In this document: in pieces, positions 5,395 to 5,449 of the stretch
How the letters are laid out: the number at the start of each line of letters is the position of its first letter
How positions within the stretch are numbered: the stretch's first letter is position 1
NCBI GenBank assembly: GCA_009842375.1
Contig: VYFM01000096.1
Coordinates: 2,129-7,577 of the forward strand
Length of the DNA: 5,449 nucleotides
Direction of reading: 5' to 3'
From: Candidatus Poribacteria bacterium
GTDB lineage: Bacteria; Poribacteria; WGA-4E; WGA-3G
Position numbers and translations under genes: made by a program
Notes under the pieces: generated by a model
Databases searched by the model: none
Told to the model about the DNA's origin: nothing
Seen by the model: the letters and a program-made list of their open reading frames with translations, nothing else

Positions 5395-5449
5395 TGCTAC
5401 ATCGCGACCTGGAGGTTGCTCCTACAGAAGAGAATACATAGACATCAAA
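5395..5449. repeat. Exact 55-bp direct repeat, second copy at the window edge
   Basis: It is identical to 5229-5283 and is cut by the end of the window, so the true repeat may be longer and more units may follow. Confidence 0.9.

Noticed and set aside
4872..5449. Possible CRISPR array
   Set aside because: The repeats differ in family, orientation and spacing. There are no regular 25-40 bp repeats with unique spacers and no cas gene.

Overview
The window most likely comes from a Candidatus Poribacteria genome or a close relative. The evidence is the C-terminal architecture of its large protein. A helical linker leads into a 'LTPKETALFPNYPNPFNPETW' type junction, and the chain ends with 'GEPVASGVYFYTL...TRKMLIRK'. 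I associate this combination, from memory, with poribacterial secreted proteins. The dense set of short palindromic intergenic repeats fits the same origin. No database search was possible, so the taxonomic call is an inference.

Layout: there are two real genes, both on the minus strand, and two repeat-rich spacers. (1) Positions 1-1048 hold the 5' part of a gene that is open for 349 codons and runs off the left edge. It has a good ribosome binding site and a strong sigma70-like promoter (1086-1114). The product resembles a GT-A type glycosyltransferase, with moderate to low confidence. Its last visible codons are read straight through two copies of an interspersed hairpin repeat. (2) Positions 1115-1686 contain no gene. 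They hold two 180-bp copies of a MITE-like palindromic element (family A), a family B hairpin, a family E hairpin and a 14-bp perfect palindrome. (3) Positions 1687-4710 encode a complete 1007-residue exported protein. It has a signal peptide, 14 WD40 repeats (room for two seven-bladed propellers), a cohesin-like domain, a two-EF-hand dockerin-like module and a FlgD-Ig/type 9-like C-terminal domain. (4) Positions 4711-5449 are the leader of that gene followed by about 580 bp of nested repeats (families A-E). These include a family A copy interrupted by other repeats, a 31-bp-arm hairpin and an exact 55-bp direct repeat that reaches the right edge.

The two genes are about 640 bp apart and each has its own candidate promoter, so nothing shows that they form an operon. 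No tRNA, rRNA, CRISPR array, transposase or complete mobile element was found. The most notable features are the repeat landscape, with nesting and intrusion into a coding frame, and the domain combination of the exported protein. I do not see a clearly new multi-gene system here.
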